38,133 bases of DNA from Roseovarius sp. Its GTDB lineage: Bacteria; Pseudomonadota; Alphaproteobacteria; Rhodobacterales; Rhodobacteraceae. The first letter of the stretch is position 1. Each line of letters starts with the position of its first letter. A program made the position numbers and the translations under genes. The stretch lies in assembly GCA_014359765.1 (NCBI GenBank), contig JACIYT010000019.1:1-38133 (forward strand), written 5' to 3'. Under the pieces are notes generated by a model. The model saw only the letters and a program-made list of their open reading frames with translations. It made no database searches and was not told the origin of the DNA. Shown here in pieces: positions 8,557-17,393 of this stretch.

Positions 8557-11031
8557 CTATGGCCTGCCCTGGGGCTCCAGCACTGTGATTCCCACCGTCG
8601 CCGCGCGCGCCAGCCCCTCGTCGAGCGACATCGGAATATATTCACCGCGCCGCCAGAGCTGGGCCAGATCGTCGTAATGGCGGCTGAGGAAATGGCCCGA
8701 TTGACCCGTGGAGATGATGAACACGCTGCTGTCGGGATCGGCGAAATCATAGACGCCGCGATAGCCTGCGCCATGCACGTTGTGGAACGGGTCGGGCCCG
8801 TCACCGCCGCGCGTGCGTCCGCGCAGGAGCGTGTTGTCGCCGCCCGATGTGGATTGGCGGATATTCACGAAATGGCGCAGGAGCGGCACCTCGCCCAGGA
8901 TCTGGTGGTCATGCGTGGCCTGATGCACGTCGCCCCAGCGGAGGCTTTCGAGGGCGCGCCCGTAGCGCTCGGTGACCCAGATCAGCGCATCGTCGAGTGC
9001 CATGCGCGCGATATCGGTGCAGGTCTCGATTGCCGCCGATTGCTTGACATCACACCAGGCCGACGCGCCGTTCACGTCGCGAAACACCCGCTCGATGAAG
9101 ACCGGATCGGGGTGGTCGAATTCGCGCGAGAGCGGCCCGAGATCGTCGCGGATCAGCCGATCCATCAGCGCCCGCATCCAGGCGGCGTAGATGAGCGGCT
9201 CGGGCAGGTGTTCGTTCATCTCGCCATTCCACTCGGCAAGCATGGTGAGCGCGCGCTGGCGCAGGCGTTCGGGGGTGCCGTCGGGGGCGGCCTCGCCGGT
9301 GAACCACAGATCCGCCCCGATCAGCGGCAGCAGCGAGCGCGCGGTGAAGCTGACAGTGTCGAGCTGCGCCTCGATGAAACTGTCGCGCGTATGCACCTCG
9401 CGCCCCTGCATGAGCCGCCGCCAGCGGTGGATGCGTTGCGTGTCGCCCCAGAAATGGCTGACATGCATGGGAAAGGGACGCTCCACGATCTTGTTGTTGG
9501 TATTGCCGAGAATGCCGCCCGGCGGGTCGATGAATACGGGGTTGGCGGTCGTGGGCAGCATCCCCTGCCAGCGGTTCTCGGGGATCCAGCCCCGGCTCGG
9601 CATCCGGCCCTGGCTCTCGTGGCGGGCGTCGCGGCGGGGCATGGCCCCGATGAGCCGGAGCGCGATGCCGTGCTCGTCCGCCAGCATGAGGTTCTGCGCG
9701 GGGGCGATGAAGAGCGGCGCGCTCTCGAGCGCCTCGGCGGCCGAGCCCGCGCGCATCAGCCGCATCGCGGCGGTCATCGTCGTGTCCCGATCCGAAAGCG
9801 CGGTCCAGGCGACGGCGGCGACATGGCCCGGTGGCGTCACCTCGGCCAGATCGTAATGGCTGCCGGGCAGGACCGGGCCGTTCTCGGTCCAGCGCAGCGT
9901 CAGCGTGACGGGATCGGTGCCCTTCACCTCGACGATGGAGCGCGCGGTGCGGAACGGCGTCCAGCCCTCGGGGGTGCGGTATTCGTCGGGATTGGCGGGG
10001 TTCAGCTCCTCGATGAACACGTCCTGATCGTCGAGATAGGCGGAGGTGATCCCCCAGCCGAGCCGCGCGCTGCGCCCCGTCAGGATCGCGGGAATGCCGG
10101 GGATGGTGCCGCCGATCACGCCGCCGCTCTCCAGTTCCAGCCGCGCCAGATACCAGATCGCCGGCGCGGAAAAGCCCAGATGCGGATCGTTGGCCAGCAG
10201 CGTGCCGCCCGAGGCCGAGCGCGCGGGCGCGGCGGCCCAGGCATTCGATGCCCCGGCATGGGCGGGCCGCCTGAAGGGCGAGAGCGGATCATGCGTGGCC
10301 ATGCGCGTGGCCCCCGGTTTTGGCAGGCCGGGAAAGAGGCTCGCATAGTCGGGCAGCGCGGCGATGCCGCCGCCTGGTGCCAGCGGCACGATATCCTCGA
10401 GCCGCGCGGGATCGTCGAGCGCGAGCGCCGCGCGCGCATGGAGCACCTCGCGGCCGAGATGGCCCGAGAGCTGCACCGCCATGAGTTTCAGCATGGCGAT
10501 GGAATCGGCGGGCTGCCAGGGCGCGATCGGCGCGTTGAAGAGGAACTGCTCGGGCGCGCCGCGCCCCAATGCCTCGCGGTTGATCTCGGTCAGCCGGGCG
10601 TTGACCCCGTCCGAATAGGCCTTGAGCGCGGCGAGCGTTGCGGGATCCTGCGCCGCCACCGAGGCGCGCGCAAGGTTGTAGAGATCGAAGCGCCTGAGCG
10701 TCGTGTCGATCCGGACCGTGCGCGCGCCGAATACTTCCGACAGCCGCCCCTGCACCGTGCGGCGCATCATCATCATCTGCCAGAGCCGGTCCTGGGCATG
10801 GGCATAGCCGAGGCCGAAGAAGGTGTCGGCGTCGCTGCTGCCGAAGATATGCGGCACATTGGCACTGTCGCGCACGATCTCGACCGGCGCGCCGATCCCC
10901 GCCACCGCCAGCCGCTTGTCGTAATCGGGCAATGAGCGCGCGACCAGCGCATAGACCACCCCGAGCATCGCGAGCGACAGCAGAACCAGCCCCCCGGCGA
11001 TACGCATGAGCCACCTGAGGATCACCGGCAT
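8557..11031 (-). CDS. Penicillin acylase family amidase
   Basis: An 824-residue member of the penicillin acylase family (N-terminal nucleophile hydrolases; also home to acyl-homoserine lactone acylases). The N-terminus has a membrane or signal segment (about residues 9-28), so it acts outside the cytoplasm. The precursor is normally cleaved to give an alpha subunit and a beta subunit starting with the catalytic serine. Here that serine is Ser262 in GASNAW, followed by the conserved SGGTLLANDPHLG. The start at 11031 has GGAAGG upstream; a longer frame from 11130 runs into the divergent gene. The substrate cannot be read from sequence; penicillins, acyl-homoserine lactones and other N-acyl compounds are all possible. 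Confidence 0.85.
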   Translation of the reverse strand: MPVILRWLMRIAGGLVLLSLAMLGVVYALVARSLPDYDKRLAVAGIGAPVEIVRDSANVPHIFGSSDADTFFGLGYAHAQDRLWQMMMMRRTVQGRLSEVFGARTVRIDTTLRRFDLYNLARASVAAQDPATLAALKAYSDGVNARLTEINREALGRGAPEQFLFNAPIAPWQPADSIAMLKLMAVQLSGHLGREVLHARAALALDDPARLEDIVPLAPGGGIAALPDYASLFPGLPKPGATRMATHDPLSPFRRPAHAGASNAWAAAPARSASGGTLLANDPHLGFSAPAIWYLARLELESGGVIGGTIPGIPAILTGRSARLGWGITSAYLDDQDVFIEELNPANPDEYRTPEGWTPFRTARSIVEVKGTDPVTLTLRWTENGPVLPGSHYDLAEVTPPGHVAAVAWTALSDRDTTMTAAMRLMRAGSAAEALESAPLFIAPAQNLMLADEHGIALRLIGAMPRRDARHESQGRMPSRGWIPENRWQGMLPTTANPVFIDPPGGILGNTNNKIVERPFPMHVSHFWGDTQRIHRWRRLMQGREVHTRDSFIEAQLDTVSFTARSLLPLIGADLWFTGEAAPDGTPERLRQRALTMLAEWNGEMNEHLPEPLIYAAWMRALMDRLIRDDLGPLSREFDHPDPVFIERVFRDVNGASAWCDVKQSAAIETCTDIARMALDDALIWVTERYGRALESLRWGDVHQATHDHQILGEVPLLRHFVNIRQSTSGGDNTLLRGRTRGGDGPDPFHNVHGAGYRGVYDFADPDSSVFIISTGQSGHFLSRHYDDLAQLWRRGEYIPMSLDEGLARAATVGITVLEPQGRP

Positions 11032-11128
11032 GGCGCACCTTCCCGAGTTTTTGCTTGCATCCACCTTGTGGATAGTCAGAAATCGCGCCGGTGACAACGG
11101 CACCGCGACGGCAACGGGAGGAGAGGAC
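11032..11128. promoter_or_regulatory. Divergent promoter region, amidase / dehydrogenase
   Basis: The 97 bases between two divergent genes must hold both promoters. GGGAGGAGAGG just before 11129 is a strong ribosome-binding site for the dehydrogenase, and GGAAGG serves the amidase on the other strand. No clear operator palindrome was seen. Confidence 0.4.
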
Positions 11129-12001
11129 ATGGCGAAACTGGCATTTCTGGGCCTTGGGGTGATGGGCTATCCGATGGCGGGGCACCTGCAGGCGGCGGGG
11201 CATGATGTCTGTGTCTTCAACCGGACGGCGGCCAAGGCCGAAAAATGGGTGGCCGAGCATGGCGGACGGCACGCGCCCAGCCCGCGGGCGGCGGCCGAGG
11301 GGGCCGAATTCGTGATGGCCTGTGTCGGCAATGACGACGATTTGCGCAGCGTCTGCCTCGGTGAGGAGGGGGCATTCGCGGGAATGGCGAAGGGTGCGAT
11401 CTTCGTCGATCACACCACGGTGTCGGCCAGGGTGACGCGCGAGCTCCATGATGCGGCGGCGGCGCTTGGGCTCGGCTTTGTCGATGCGCCGGTCTCGGGC
11501 GGGCAGGCGGGGGCCGAGAAGGGCCAGCTCTCGATCATGTGTGGTGGCGACGAGGCCACCTATGCCCGCGCCGAGCCGGTGATGCAGGTCTATGCCAGGC
11601 TCTGCCGGCGCCTCGGCGAGAGCGGCGCGGGCCAGATGACCAAGATGGTCAACCAGATCGCCATTGCCGGCCTCGTGCAGGCCCTCTCGGAGGCGCTGCA
11701 TTTCGCCGAGAAGGCGGGGCTCGACGGGCGTGCGGTGGTCGAGGTGATCAGCCAGGGCGCGGCCGGGTCGTGGCAGATGTCGAACCGCTACGAAACCATG
11801 ATCGCGGACAAGTGGGACCACGGTTTCGCGGTGGACTGGATGCGCAAGGATCTGGGCATCTGCCTCGCGGCCGCCGATGAGGTGGGGGCGAGCCTGCCGG
11901 TCACGGCGCTGGTCGATCAGTTCTACAAGGACGTGCAGAAGATGGGCGGCGGGCGGTGGGACACCTCCAGCCTGCTCGCGCGGCTGCGCAAGCTGGGCTG
12001 A
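11129..12001 (+). CDS. NAD(P)-dependent beta-hydroxyacid dehydrogenase (3-hydroxyisobutyrate dehydrogenase family)
   Basis: A 290-residue cytoplasmic oxidoreductase. The N-terminal Rossmann motif is GLGVMGYPMAGHL (residues 8-20). The substrate-binding motif DAPVSGGQAGAEKGQL is at 119-134, and the catalytic lysine is Lys172 in KMVNQ. These are the signatures of the beta-hydroxyacid dehydrogenase family, which includes 3-hydroxyisobutyrate, tartronate semialdehyde and glyoxylate/succinic semialdehyde reductases. The basis for NAD versus NADP use is not clear: NRT follows the second beta strand, which in this family often goes with NADPH. No catabolic partner genes are next to it, so the precise substrate stays open. 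Confidence 0.85.
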   Translation: MAKLAFLGLGVMGYPMAGHLQAAGHDVCVFNRTAAKAEKWVAEHGGRHAPSPRAAAEGAEFVMACVGNDDDLRSVCLGEEGAFAGMAKGAIFVDHTTVSARVTRELHDAAAALGLGFVDAPVSGGQAGAEKGQLSIMCGGDEATYARAEPVMQVYARLCRRLGESGAGQMTKMVNQIAIAGLVQALSEALHFAEKAGLDGRAVVEVISQGAAGSWQMSNRYETMIADKWDHGFAVDWMRKDLGICLAAADEVGASLPVTALVDQFYKDVQKMGGGRWDTSSLLARLRKLG

Positions 12002-12026
12002 GGCAGGGCCTGGCCGGGCCGCGCGC

Positions 12027-12680
12027 CTAGCGGGTGGTCTCGGTCAGGCGGCGCTTCACATAGCCGGTCACGGCGTCGATCATCGTGTCCATATGCGGCT
12101 CGCGGAAGAAATGGTCGGCGCCCTCGATCTCCTGATGGGTGATGGTGATGCCCTGCTGTTCCTGCAGCTTGGCCACGAGCGCGGCGGTATCGGCGGGCGG
12201 CGCCACCCGATCGGCGGTGCCGTTGATGATCAGGCCGGAGGCGGGGCAGGGGGCGAGAAAGGAGAAATCATACATGTTGGCGGGCGGCGCCACCGAAATG
12301 AAGCCCGTCACCTCGGGCCGCCGCATCAGCAGCTGCATCCCGATCCACGCGCCAAAGGAAAAGCCCGCCACCCAGCAATGCTTGGAATTGGCGTTCATGG
12401 ATTGCAGATAGTCGAGCGCGGCGGCGGCGTCCGACAGCTCGCCCACGCCCTGATCGTATTCCCCCTGGCTGCGCCCGACCCCGCGGAAATTGAACCGCAG
12501 CACGGTAAAGCCCATGTTGTGGAAAGCGTAATGCAGGTTATAGACGACCTTGTTGTTCATCGTGCCGCCGAATTGCGGGTGCGGGTGCAGCACGATGGCG
12601 ATCGGCGAATCGCGGTCGCGTTGCGGATGATAACGGCCTTCCAGGCGGCCCTCGGGGCCGGCAAAGATAACCTCGGGCAT
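12027..12680 (-). CDS. Alpha/beta hydrolase
   Basis: A 217-residue single-domain hydrolase without a signal peptide. The nucleophile elbow is GFSFG (Ser108), the acid is probably Asp157 in GTADRVAP, and the histidine is His190 in GADHFF. The PHPQFGGTMNNKVV stretch near the N-terminus marks the conserved bacterial family (COG2945-like) often annotated simply as alpha/beta hydrolase. AAGGACA precedes the ATG. It is divergent from iscR across 158 bases, and in many Rhodobacteraceae similar hydrolase genes sit near the iron-sulfur assembly genes (recollection, not checked). Substrate unknown. Confidence 0.82.
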   Translation of the reverse strand: MPEVIFAGPEGRLEGRYHPQRDRDSPIAIVLHPHPQFGGTMNNKVVYNLHYAFHNMGFTVLRFNFRGVGRSQGEYDQGVGELSDAAAALDYLQSMNANSKHCWVAGFSFGAWIGMQLLMRRPEVTGFISVAPPANMYDFSFLAPCPASGLIINGTADRVAPPADTAALVAKLQEQQGITITHQEIEGADHFFREPHMDTMIDAVTGYVKRRLTETTR

Positions 12681-12838
12681 CGCTTAGTGTCCTTCTTGCA
12701 CGGGCAGGGGCGCGGTGGGGCGCATTCGCTCTCGCATCCTCGGGCGTGGTTCGGATATGATCGGTTCCGGACCGGTCCGGTTGCAGATAAGCGCTGCATC
12801 GGCCAAGGTCAATCAGGCACGCGCGCGTGGAGGGGGTC
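12681..12838. promoter_or_regulatory. Divergent control region hydrolase / iscR
   Basis: The region holds a perfect 14-base palindrome, CCGGACCGGTCCGG, at 12767-12780, about 59 bases before the iscR start. Its place and symmetry fit an operator, possibly for IscR autoregulation. GGAGGGGG lies just ahead of the iscR ATG. Confidence 0.4.
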
Positions 12839-13300
12839 ATGAAACTCAGCACCAAGGGGCGCTACGCGATGGTGGCGCTGGTCGATATCGCGCTCCAGCC
12901 CGAGGGGGCGGTGGTGACGCTGGGCGAGGTGTCGCGCCGGCAGGACATCTCGCTGCCCTATCTCGAACAGCTCTTCGTGAAGCTGCGGCGCGCCGATCTG
13001 GTGATGTCGGTCCGCGGTCCGGGGGGCGGCTACCGGCTGGCGCGGCCGGCCTCGGAGATCCGCGTGTCCGATGTGCTGGCGGCGGTGGATGAGACGGTGG
13101 ACGCGCTGCACAAGGGGGCGGGGGCCTCGGGCGGGCTGAGCGGGAGCCGGGCGCAATCGCTGGCGAACCGGCTGTGGGAGAGCTTCAGCGCGCATGTCTA
13201 TGTGTTCCTGCACCAGACGAGGCTGAGCGACGTGGCGGGCAATACGCTCGCCCCCTGTCCGGCGGTGCCGCATCTCTTCTCGCTGGAGGATGACGAGTAG
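12839..13300 (+). CDS. iscR: Rrf2-family regulator, IscR-type with one cysteine
   Basis: A 153-residue Rrf2 regulator. The winged helix-turn-helix covers about residues 1-65 (MKLSTKGRYAMVALVDIA; ISLPYLEQLFVKLR; VRGPGGGYRLA). Classical IscR binds a [2Fe-2S] cluster with three cysteines; here only Cys140 is present. That matches the Rhodobacter sphaeroides IscR, described as a new type of Fe-S regulator with a single conserved cysteine that represses iron-sulfur genes. The ATG at 12839 was preferred to GTG 12827 for family start and spacing. Unlike the usual isc-suf layout, no cysteine desulfurase or sufB follows; a methyltransferase and uvrA do. Confidence 0.85.
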   Translation: MKLSTKGRYAMVALVDIALQPEGAVVTLGEVSRRQDISLPYLEQLFVKLRRADLVMSVRGPGGGYRLARPASEIRVSDVLAAVDETVDALHKGAGASGGLSGSRAQSLANRLWESFSAHVYVFLHQTRLSDVAGNTLAPCPAVPHLFSLEDDE

Positions 13301-13386
13301 CGGCTGGCGGTCCTCGGGGCCGCGTGGTGCCTTGTGCCGCAGGGCGCGCGCGGGCAAGGTGGGCGCAGCAGAGCAGGGAGCCGCCC

Positions 13387-13944
13387 TTGGCCAGTCTCAA
13401 TCGCATCGTCATGCAGAAGGCCACCCGCCGCTGGATCGCGGCGCTGGGCCCCGAAGCGATGGACGCCGCCGAGATCTCGGGCAGGTTCGGGCGGCGGTTC
13501 GAATTTCGCAGCTATACCCGCTACCGCTTTCCGCGGCATGACATCTGCAAGGGGCCGTTCACCGACGACAGCGGCGCGGTGGCGCAATATGACATCATTC
13601 TCGCCAATCAGGTCTGGGAGCATCTCGACCGGCCCTATGCCGCCACGCAGAACGTGCGCGCGATGCTGCGGCCCGGCGGTTGGTTCTGGCTCGCCGTGCC
13701 GTTCTTCATCCCGTATCACGGCGACCCGGTGGATTGCTCGCGCTGGTCGGCACGGGGGCTGAAGAACCTGCTGATCGAGGCGGGCTTTGCCGAGGCGAAC
13801 ATCACCGCCCGCCAATGGGGCAACCGCGCCGCCGCGCGGCGCAACCTCGAAGAGACCTGGCCGCCCGAGCATGATCGTGCGACCGACGATCTGACCGACG
13901 ATCCCGAATTTCCCGTCTGCGCCTGGGCCATCGCGCAGAAATAG
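13387..13944 (+). CDS. Class I SAM-dependent methyltransferase-like protein
   Basis: A 185-residue protein resembling the C-terminal half of class I methyltransferases. The stretch YDIILANQVWEHLDRPYAATQNVRAML, then RPGGWFWLAVPF, matches the motif II/III region of the Methyltransf_11/23 type. The N-terminal glycine-rich SAM loop (motif I, normally ExGxGxG) is not evident, so the protein is short or divergent and SAM binding is uncertain. The TTG start at 13387 was chosen because AGGGAG lies 6 bases upstream; ATG 13411 is the alternative. It could be cotranscribed with iscR, 86 bases upstream. Target unknown. Confidence 0.65.
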   Translation: MASLNRIVMQKATRRWIAALGPEAMDAAEISGRFGRRFEFRSYTRYRFPRHDICKGPFTDDSGAVAQYDIILANQVWEHLDRPYAATQNVRAMLRPGGWFWLAVPFFIPYHGDPVDCSRWSARGLKNLLIEAGFAEANITARQWGNRAAARRNLEETWPPEHDRATDDLTDDPEFPVCAWAIAQK

Positions 13945-13979
13945 CCTCGCGAATCGCGGGCTTCGGGGGGCGAGACCAT

Positions 13980-13994
13980 GTTCCTCATCCGTTC
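13980..13994 (+). promoter_or_regulatory. LexA (SOS) box upstream of uvrA
   Basis: GTTC-CTCATCC-GTTC is a perfect match to the alphaproteobacterial LexA box GTTC-N7-GTTC. It lies 11 bases upstream of a plausible -35 (TTGGAC, 14006-14011) with a -10-like CTATGT at 14028-14033 (16-base spacer), and 64 bases before the uvrA start. LexA bound here could block RNA polymerase; DNA damage would then induce uvrA. Confidence 0.75.
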
Positions 13995-14058
13995 ACAATT
14001 TCGGCTTGGACGACTCACCGCGCTCCACTATGTCATGGGCAATGGCTAGGGGGTCAGA

Positions 14059-16917
14059 ATGGCCGAACTCAGGACAATTTCCGTGCGCGGCGCGCGCGAG
14101 CATAATCTCAAGAATATCGACGTGGATATTCCCCGCGACCAACTCGTTGTGATCACGGGGCTTTCGGGCTCGGGCAAGTCCTCGCTGGCGTTTGATACGA
14201 TCTATGCCGAGGGGCAGCGCCGCTATGTGGAATCGCTCTCGGCCTATGCGCGGCAATTCCTCGACATGATGGAAAAGCCCGATGTGGACCATATCAGCGG
14301 CCTCTCCCCCGCGATTTCCATCGAGCAGAAGACGACATCGAAAAATCCCCGCTCCACCGTCGGCACCGTCACCGAGATCTACGACTATCTGCGCCTGCTC
14401 TTCGCCCGCGTGGGCACCCCCTATTCCCCCGCCACCGGCCTGCCCATCGAGGCGCAACAGGTGCAGGACATGGTGGACCGCGTGATGGCGATGGAGGAGG
14501 GCACGCGCGCCTATCTGCTCGCCCCCATCGTGCGCGACCGCAAGGGCGAATACCGCAAGGAATTCCTCGAGTTGCGCAAGCAGGGCTTTCAGCGGGTCAA
14601 GGTCGATGGCGCGTTCCACGATCTCGATGAGCCGCCCGTGCTCGACAAGAAGCTGCGCCACGATATCGACGTGGTGGTGGACCGGATCGTGGTGCGCGAG
14701 GGGCTCGCGACGCGGCTTGCCGACAGTTTCCGCACCGCGCTCGACCTCGCGCAGGGCATCGCCATTCTGGAAACCGCCCCGCGCGAGGGCGAGCCGGAGC
14801 GGATCACCTTTTCCGAGAATTTCGCCTGTCCGGTCAGCGGCTTCACCATTCCCGAGATCGAGCCGCGGCTGTTTTCCTTCAACGCGCCCTTCGGGGCCTG
14901 CCCCGATTGCGGCGGCCTCGGGGTGGAGCTGTTCTTTGACGAACGTCTGATCGTGCCCGATGAGGCGCTCAGACTGACCGACGGGGCCATCGCGCCCTGG
15001 CGCAAGGGCAAATCGCCCTATTTCACCCAGACGATCAACTCGCTCGCGCGGCATTACGAATTCGACAAGGCAACACCCTGGCGCGATCTGCCCGCCCATG
15101 TCAAACAGGTGTTCCTCCATGGCTCGGGCGGGGAGGAGATCACCTTTCGCTATGACGAGGGGGGCCGCGTGTATGAGGTCTCGCGCAGCTTCGAGGGCGT
15201 CATTCCCAACATGGAACGGCGTTACCGCGAGACGGATTCGGCCTGGATCCGCGAGGAATTCGAGCGCTACCAGAACAACCGCCCCTGCGGCACCTGCGAG
15301 GGCTACCGGCTGCGCCCCGAGGCGCTTGCCGTGCGCATCGCGGGCCTGCATATCGGCCAGGTGGTGCAGATGTCGATCCGCGAGGCGCATGACTGGTGCG
15401 CGCGGGTGCCGGAGCATCTGGGCGCGCAGAAGAACGAGATCGCCCGCGCCATCCTCAAGGAGATCCGCGAGCGGCTGGGATTCCTCGTCAACGTGGGCCT
15501 CGATTACCTGACGCTCGCGCGCAACGCGGGCACGCTGAGCGGCGGCGAGAGCCAGCGCATCCGGCTGGCGAGCCAGATCGGATCGGGGCTCACCGGCGTG
15601 CTCTATGTGCTCGACGAGCCCTCGATCGGGCTCCATCAGCGCGACAACGGGCGGCTCCTGCAGACGCTCAGAAACCTGCGCGATCAGGGCAATACCGTCA
15701 TCGTGGTGGAGCATGACGAGGAGGCCATTCGCACCGCCGATTACGTCTTTGACATCGGCCCCGGCGCCGGCGTGCATGGCGGGCAGGTGGTCAGCCACGG
15801 CACGCCCGAGGCGGTGGCCGCCGATCCCGCCTCGCTCACCGGGCAATATCTCTCGGGCGCGCGCGAGATCGCCATCCCCGCCACGCGACGCAAGGGCAAC
15901 GGAAAAAAACTTACTGTTGTCAATGCGTCAGGGAACAATCTCAAAGCGGTGACGGCGGAATTTCCGCTGGGCAAATTCGTCTGCGTGACGGGGGTTTCGG
16001 GCGGGGGCAAATCGACCCTGACCATCGAGACCCTGTTCAAGACCGCCTCGATGCGCCTCAACGGCGCGCGGCAGGTGCCCGCGCCCTGCGAGACGATCAA
16101 GGGGCTGGAGCATCTCGACAAGGTGATCGACATCGACCAGCGCCCCATCGGGCGCACGCCACGGTCCAATCCAGCCACTTACACCGGGGCCTTCACCCCC
16201 ATCCGCGACTGGTTCGCGGGCCTGCCCGAGGCCAAGGCGCGCGGCTACAAGCCGGGGCGGTTTTCGTTCAACGTCAAGGGCGGGCGCTGCGAGGCGTGCC
16301 AGGGCGACGGGGTGATCAAGATCGAGATGCATTTCCTGCCCGATGTCTATGTCGAATGCGAGACCTGCAAGGGCGCGCGCTACAACCGTGAGACGCTGGA
16401 AATAAGGTTCAAGGGCAAGAGCATAGCGGACGTTCTTGACATGACCGTGGAAGAGGCGCAGGCGTTTTTCAAGGCCGTGCCCTCGATCCGCGAGAAGATG
16501 GACGCGCTGATGCGCGTGGGGCTTGGCTATATCAAGGTGGGCCAGCAGGCGACGACGCTCTCGGGCGGCGAGGCGCAGCGGGTGAAGCTCAGCAAGGAAC
16601 TCGCCAAACGCTCCACGGGCCGCACGCTCTATATCCTCGACGAGCCGACGACGGGGCTGCATTTCGAGGATGTGAAAAAGCTTTTGGAGGTGCTGCACGA
16701 ACTGGTCGAGCAGGGCAATTCGGTCATCGTGATCGAGCATAATCTCGACGTGATCAAGACCGCCGATCACATCATCGACATCGGCCCCGAGGGCGGCGAT
16801 GGCGGCGGCGAGATCGTGGCCACGGGCACCCCCGAAGAGGTGGCCGAGGTCGCGCGCAGCCATACCGGCCGCTACCTCAAGGAGATCCTCGCCGCGCGCC
16901 GGGTGGCGGCGGAGTAG
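14059..16917 (+). CDS. uvrA: Excinuclease ABC subunit A
   Basis: A 952-residue UvrA, the full family length. It has two ABC ATPase modules: Walker [10 protein letters not shown] at about 33-41 with signature LSGGESQR, and Walker [10 protein letters not shown] near 644-652 with signature LSGGEAQR. The zinc-binding CxxC pairs are present, including CEACQGDG and [10 protein letters not shown] of the second zinc module and CPDCGG of the insertion. UvrA dimers scan DNA for bulky lesions and load UvrB to start nucleotide excision repair. GGGG precedes the ATG, and an SOS box lies upstream. It is monocistronic, ending 42 bases from a convergent gene. Confidence 0.98.
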   Translation: MAELRTISVRGAREHNLKNIDVDIPRDQLVVITGLSGSGKSSLAFDTIYAEGQRRYVESLSAYARQFLDMMEKPDVDHISGLSPAISIEQKTTSKNPRSTVGTVTEIYDYLRLLFARVGTPYSPATGLPIEAQQVQDMVDRVMAMEEGTRAYLLAPIVRDRKGEYRKEFLELRKQGFQRVKVDGAFHDLDEPPVLDKKLRHDIDVVVDRIVVREGLATRLADSFRTALDLAQGIAILETAPREGEPERITFSENFACPVSGFTIPEIEPRLFSFNAPFGACPDCGGLGVELFFDERLIVPDEALRLTDGAIAPWRKGKSPYFTQTINSLARHYEFDKATPWRDLPAHVKQVFLHGSGGEEITFRYDEGGRVYEVSRSFEGVIPNMERRYRETDSAWIREEFERYQNNRPCGTCEGYRLRPEALAVRIAGLHIGQVVQMSIREAHDWCARVPEHLGAQKNEIARAILKEIRERLGFLVNVGLDYLTLARNAGTLSGGESQRIRLASQIGSGLTGVLYVLDEPSIGLHQRDNGRLLQTLRNLRDQGNTVIVVEHDEEAIRTADYVFDIGPGAGVHGGQVVSHGTPEAVAADPASLTGQYLSGAREIAIPATRRKGNGKKLTVVNASGNNLKAVTAEFPLGKFVCVTGVSGGGKSTLTIETLFKTASMRLNGARQVPAPCETIKGLEHLDKVIDIDQRPIGRTPRSNPATYTGAFTPIRDWFAGLPEAKARGYKPGRFSFNVKGGRCEACQGDGVIKIEMHFLPDVYVECETCKGARYNRETLEIRFKGKSIADVLDMTVEEAQAFFKAVPSIREKMDALMRVGLGYIKVGQQATTLSGGEAQRVKLSKELAKRSTGRTLYILDEPTTGLHFEDVKKLLEVLHELVEQGNSVIVIEHNLDVIKTADHIIDIGPEGGDGGGEIVATGTPEEVAEVARSHTGRYLKEILAARRVAAE

Positions 16918-16959
16918 GCGGCCCGCCCGCCACGCTCAGCGCGCGCGGCGGCGCCCGCC

Positions 16960-17289
16960 TCAGTCGAGCACGGCGGCCGCCGCGCCGATCAGGTCCAGAA
17001 CCTCGCGCGTCTCGCGATTGACACGATAGACATGGTCGCCGACGCGATAATAGGTCTCATCGGGATCGAGACCATAGCGCCCCGGATGGCGCAGGACGAT
17101 GTAATCACCGTCGATCCGGTCGCCGCGGTGATAGAGGCCGTGCTTCATGGCCTGACCGGGGGGGAGGCATCCGGTGCCCTGCCTGGCGAGGCCGGGCGGG
17201 CATCCCCGCGGGTCGGCCTGCGCGGGCGCGGGCGCGGTGGTGGCGAGAATGCTCAGCCCCAGGAGACCATAGGCGATGATACGTGTCAT
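16960..17289 (-). CDS. Small secreted protein with CPPGL...CLPPGQ motif (RcnB-like)
   Basis: A 109-residue protein with a clear signal peptide (cleavage likely after AQA at 25). The mature part starts with two cysteines in a repeated setting, GCPPGLA (Cys30) and GCLPPGQA (Cys41), probably disulfide-bonded, followed by a YxxRGDRIDGDY...VGDHVYRVNRETREV region that recalls the RcnB fold. The start at 17289 is supported by AACGGAGG upstream. It lies tail-to-tail with uvrA; small proteins of this type are sometimes mislabelled excinuclease subunit A in databases because of this neighbour (recollection). A periplasmic role is likely, and the function is not known. Confidence 0.65.
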   Translation of the reverse strand: MTRIIAYGLLGLSILATTAPAPAQADPRGCPPGLARQGTGCLPPGQAMKHGLYHRGDRIDGDYIVLRHPGRYGLDPDETYYRVGDHVYRVNRETREVLDLIGAAAAVLD

Positions 17290-17393
17290 GGAACCTCCGT
17301 TCTTTTCCGTCAGGGTCCGAGATGGGCGCTGCGCGGACCCTCGCCAAGGTCCGTCGGTCGGGATGCGCGAAAAGCCGCCGCGCCGCCGGTGGC

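Noticed and set aside
8548..10935. A 795-residue + strand protein opposite the amidase
   Set aside because: The amidase on the minus strand has full catalytic motifs; the opposite frame is low-complexity shadow.
8557..11031. A confirmed acyl-homoserine lactone acylase
   Set aside because: The fold and nucleophile are those of the family, but substrate specificity cannot be read from the sequence and no quorum-sensing genes are nearby.
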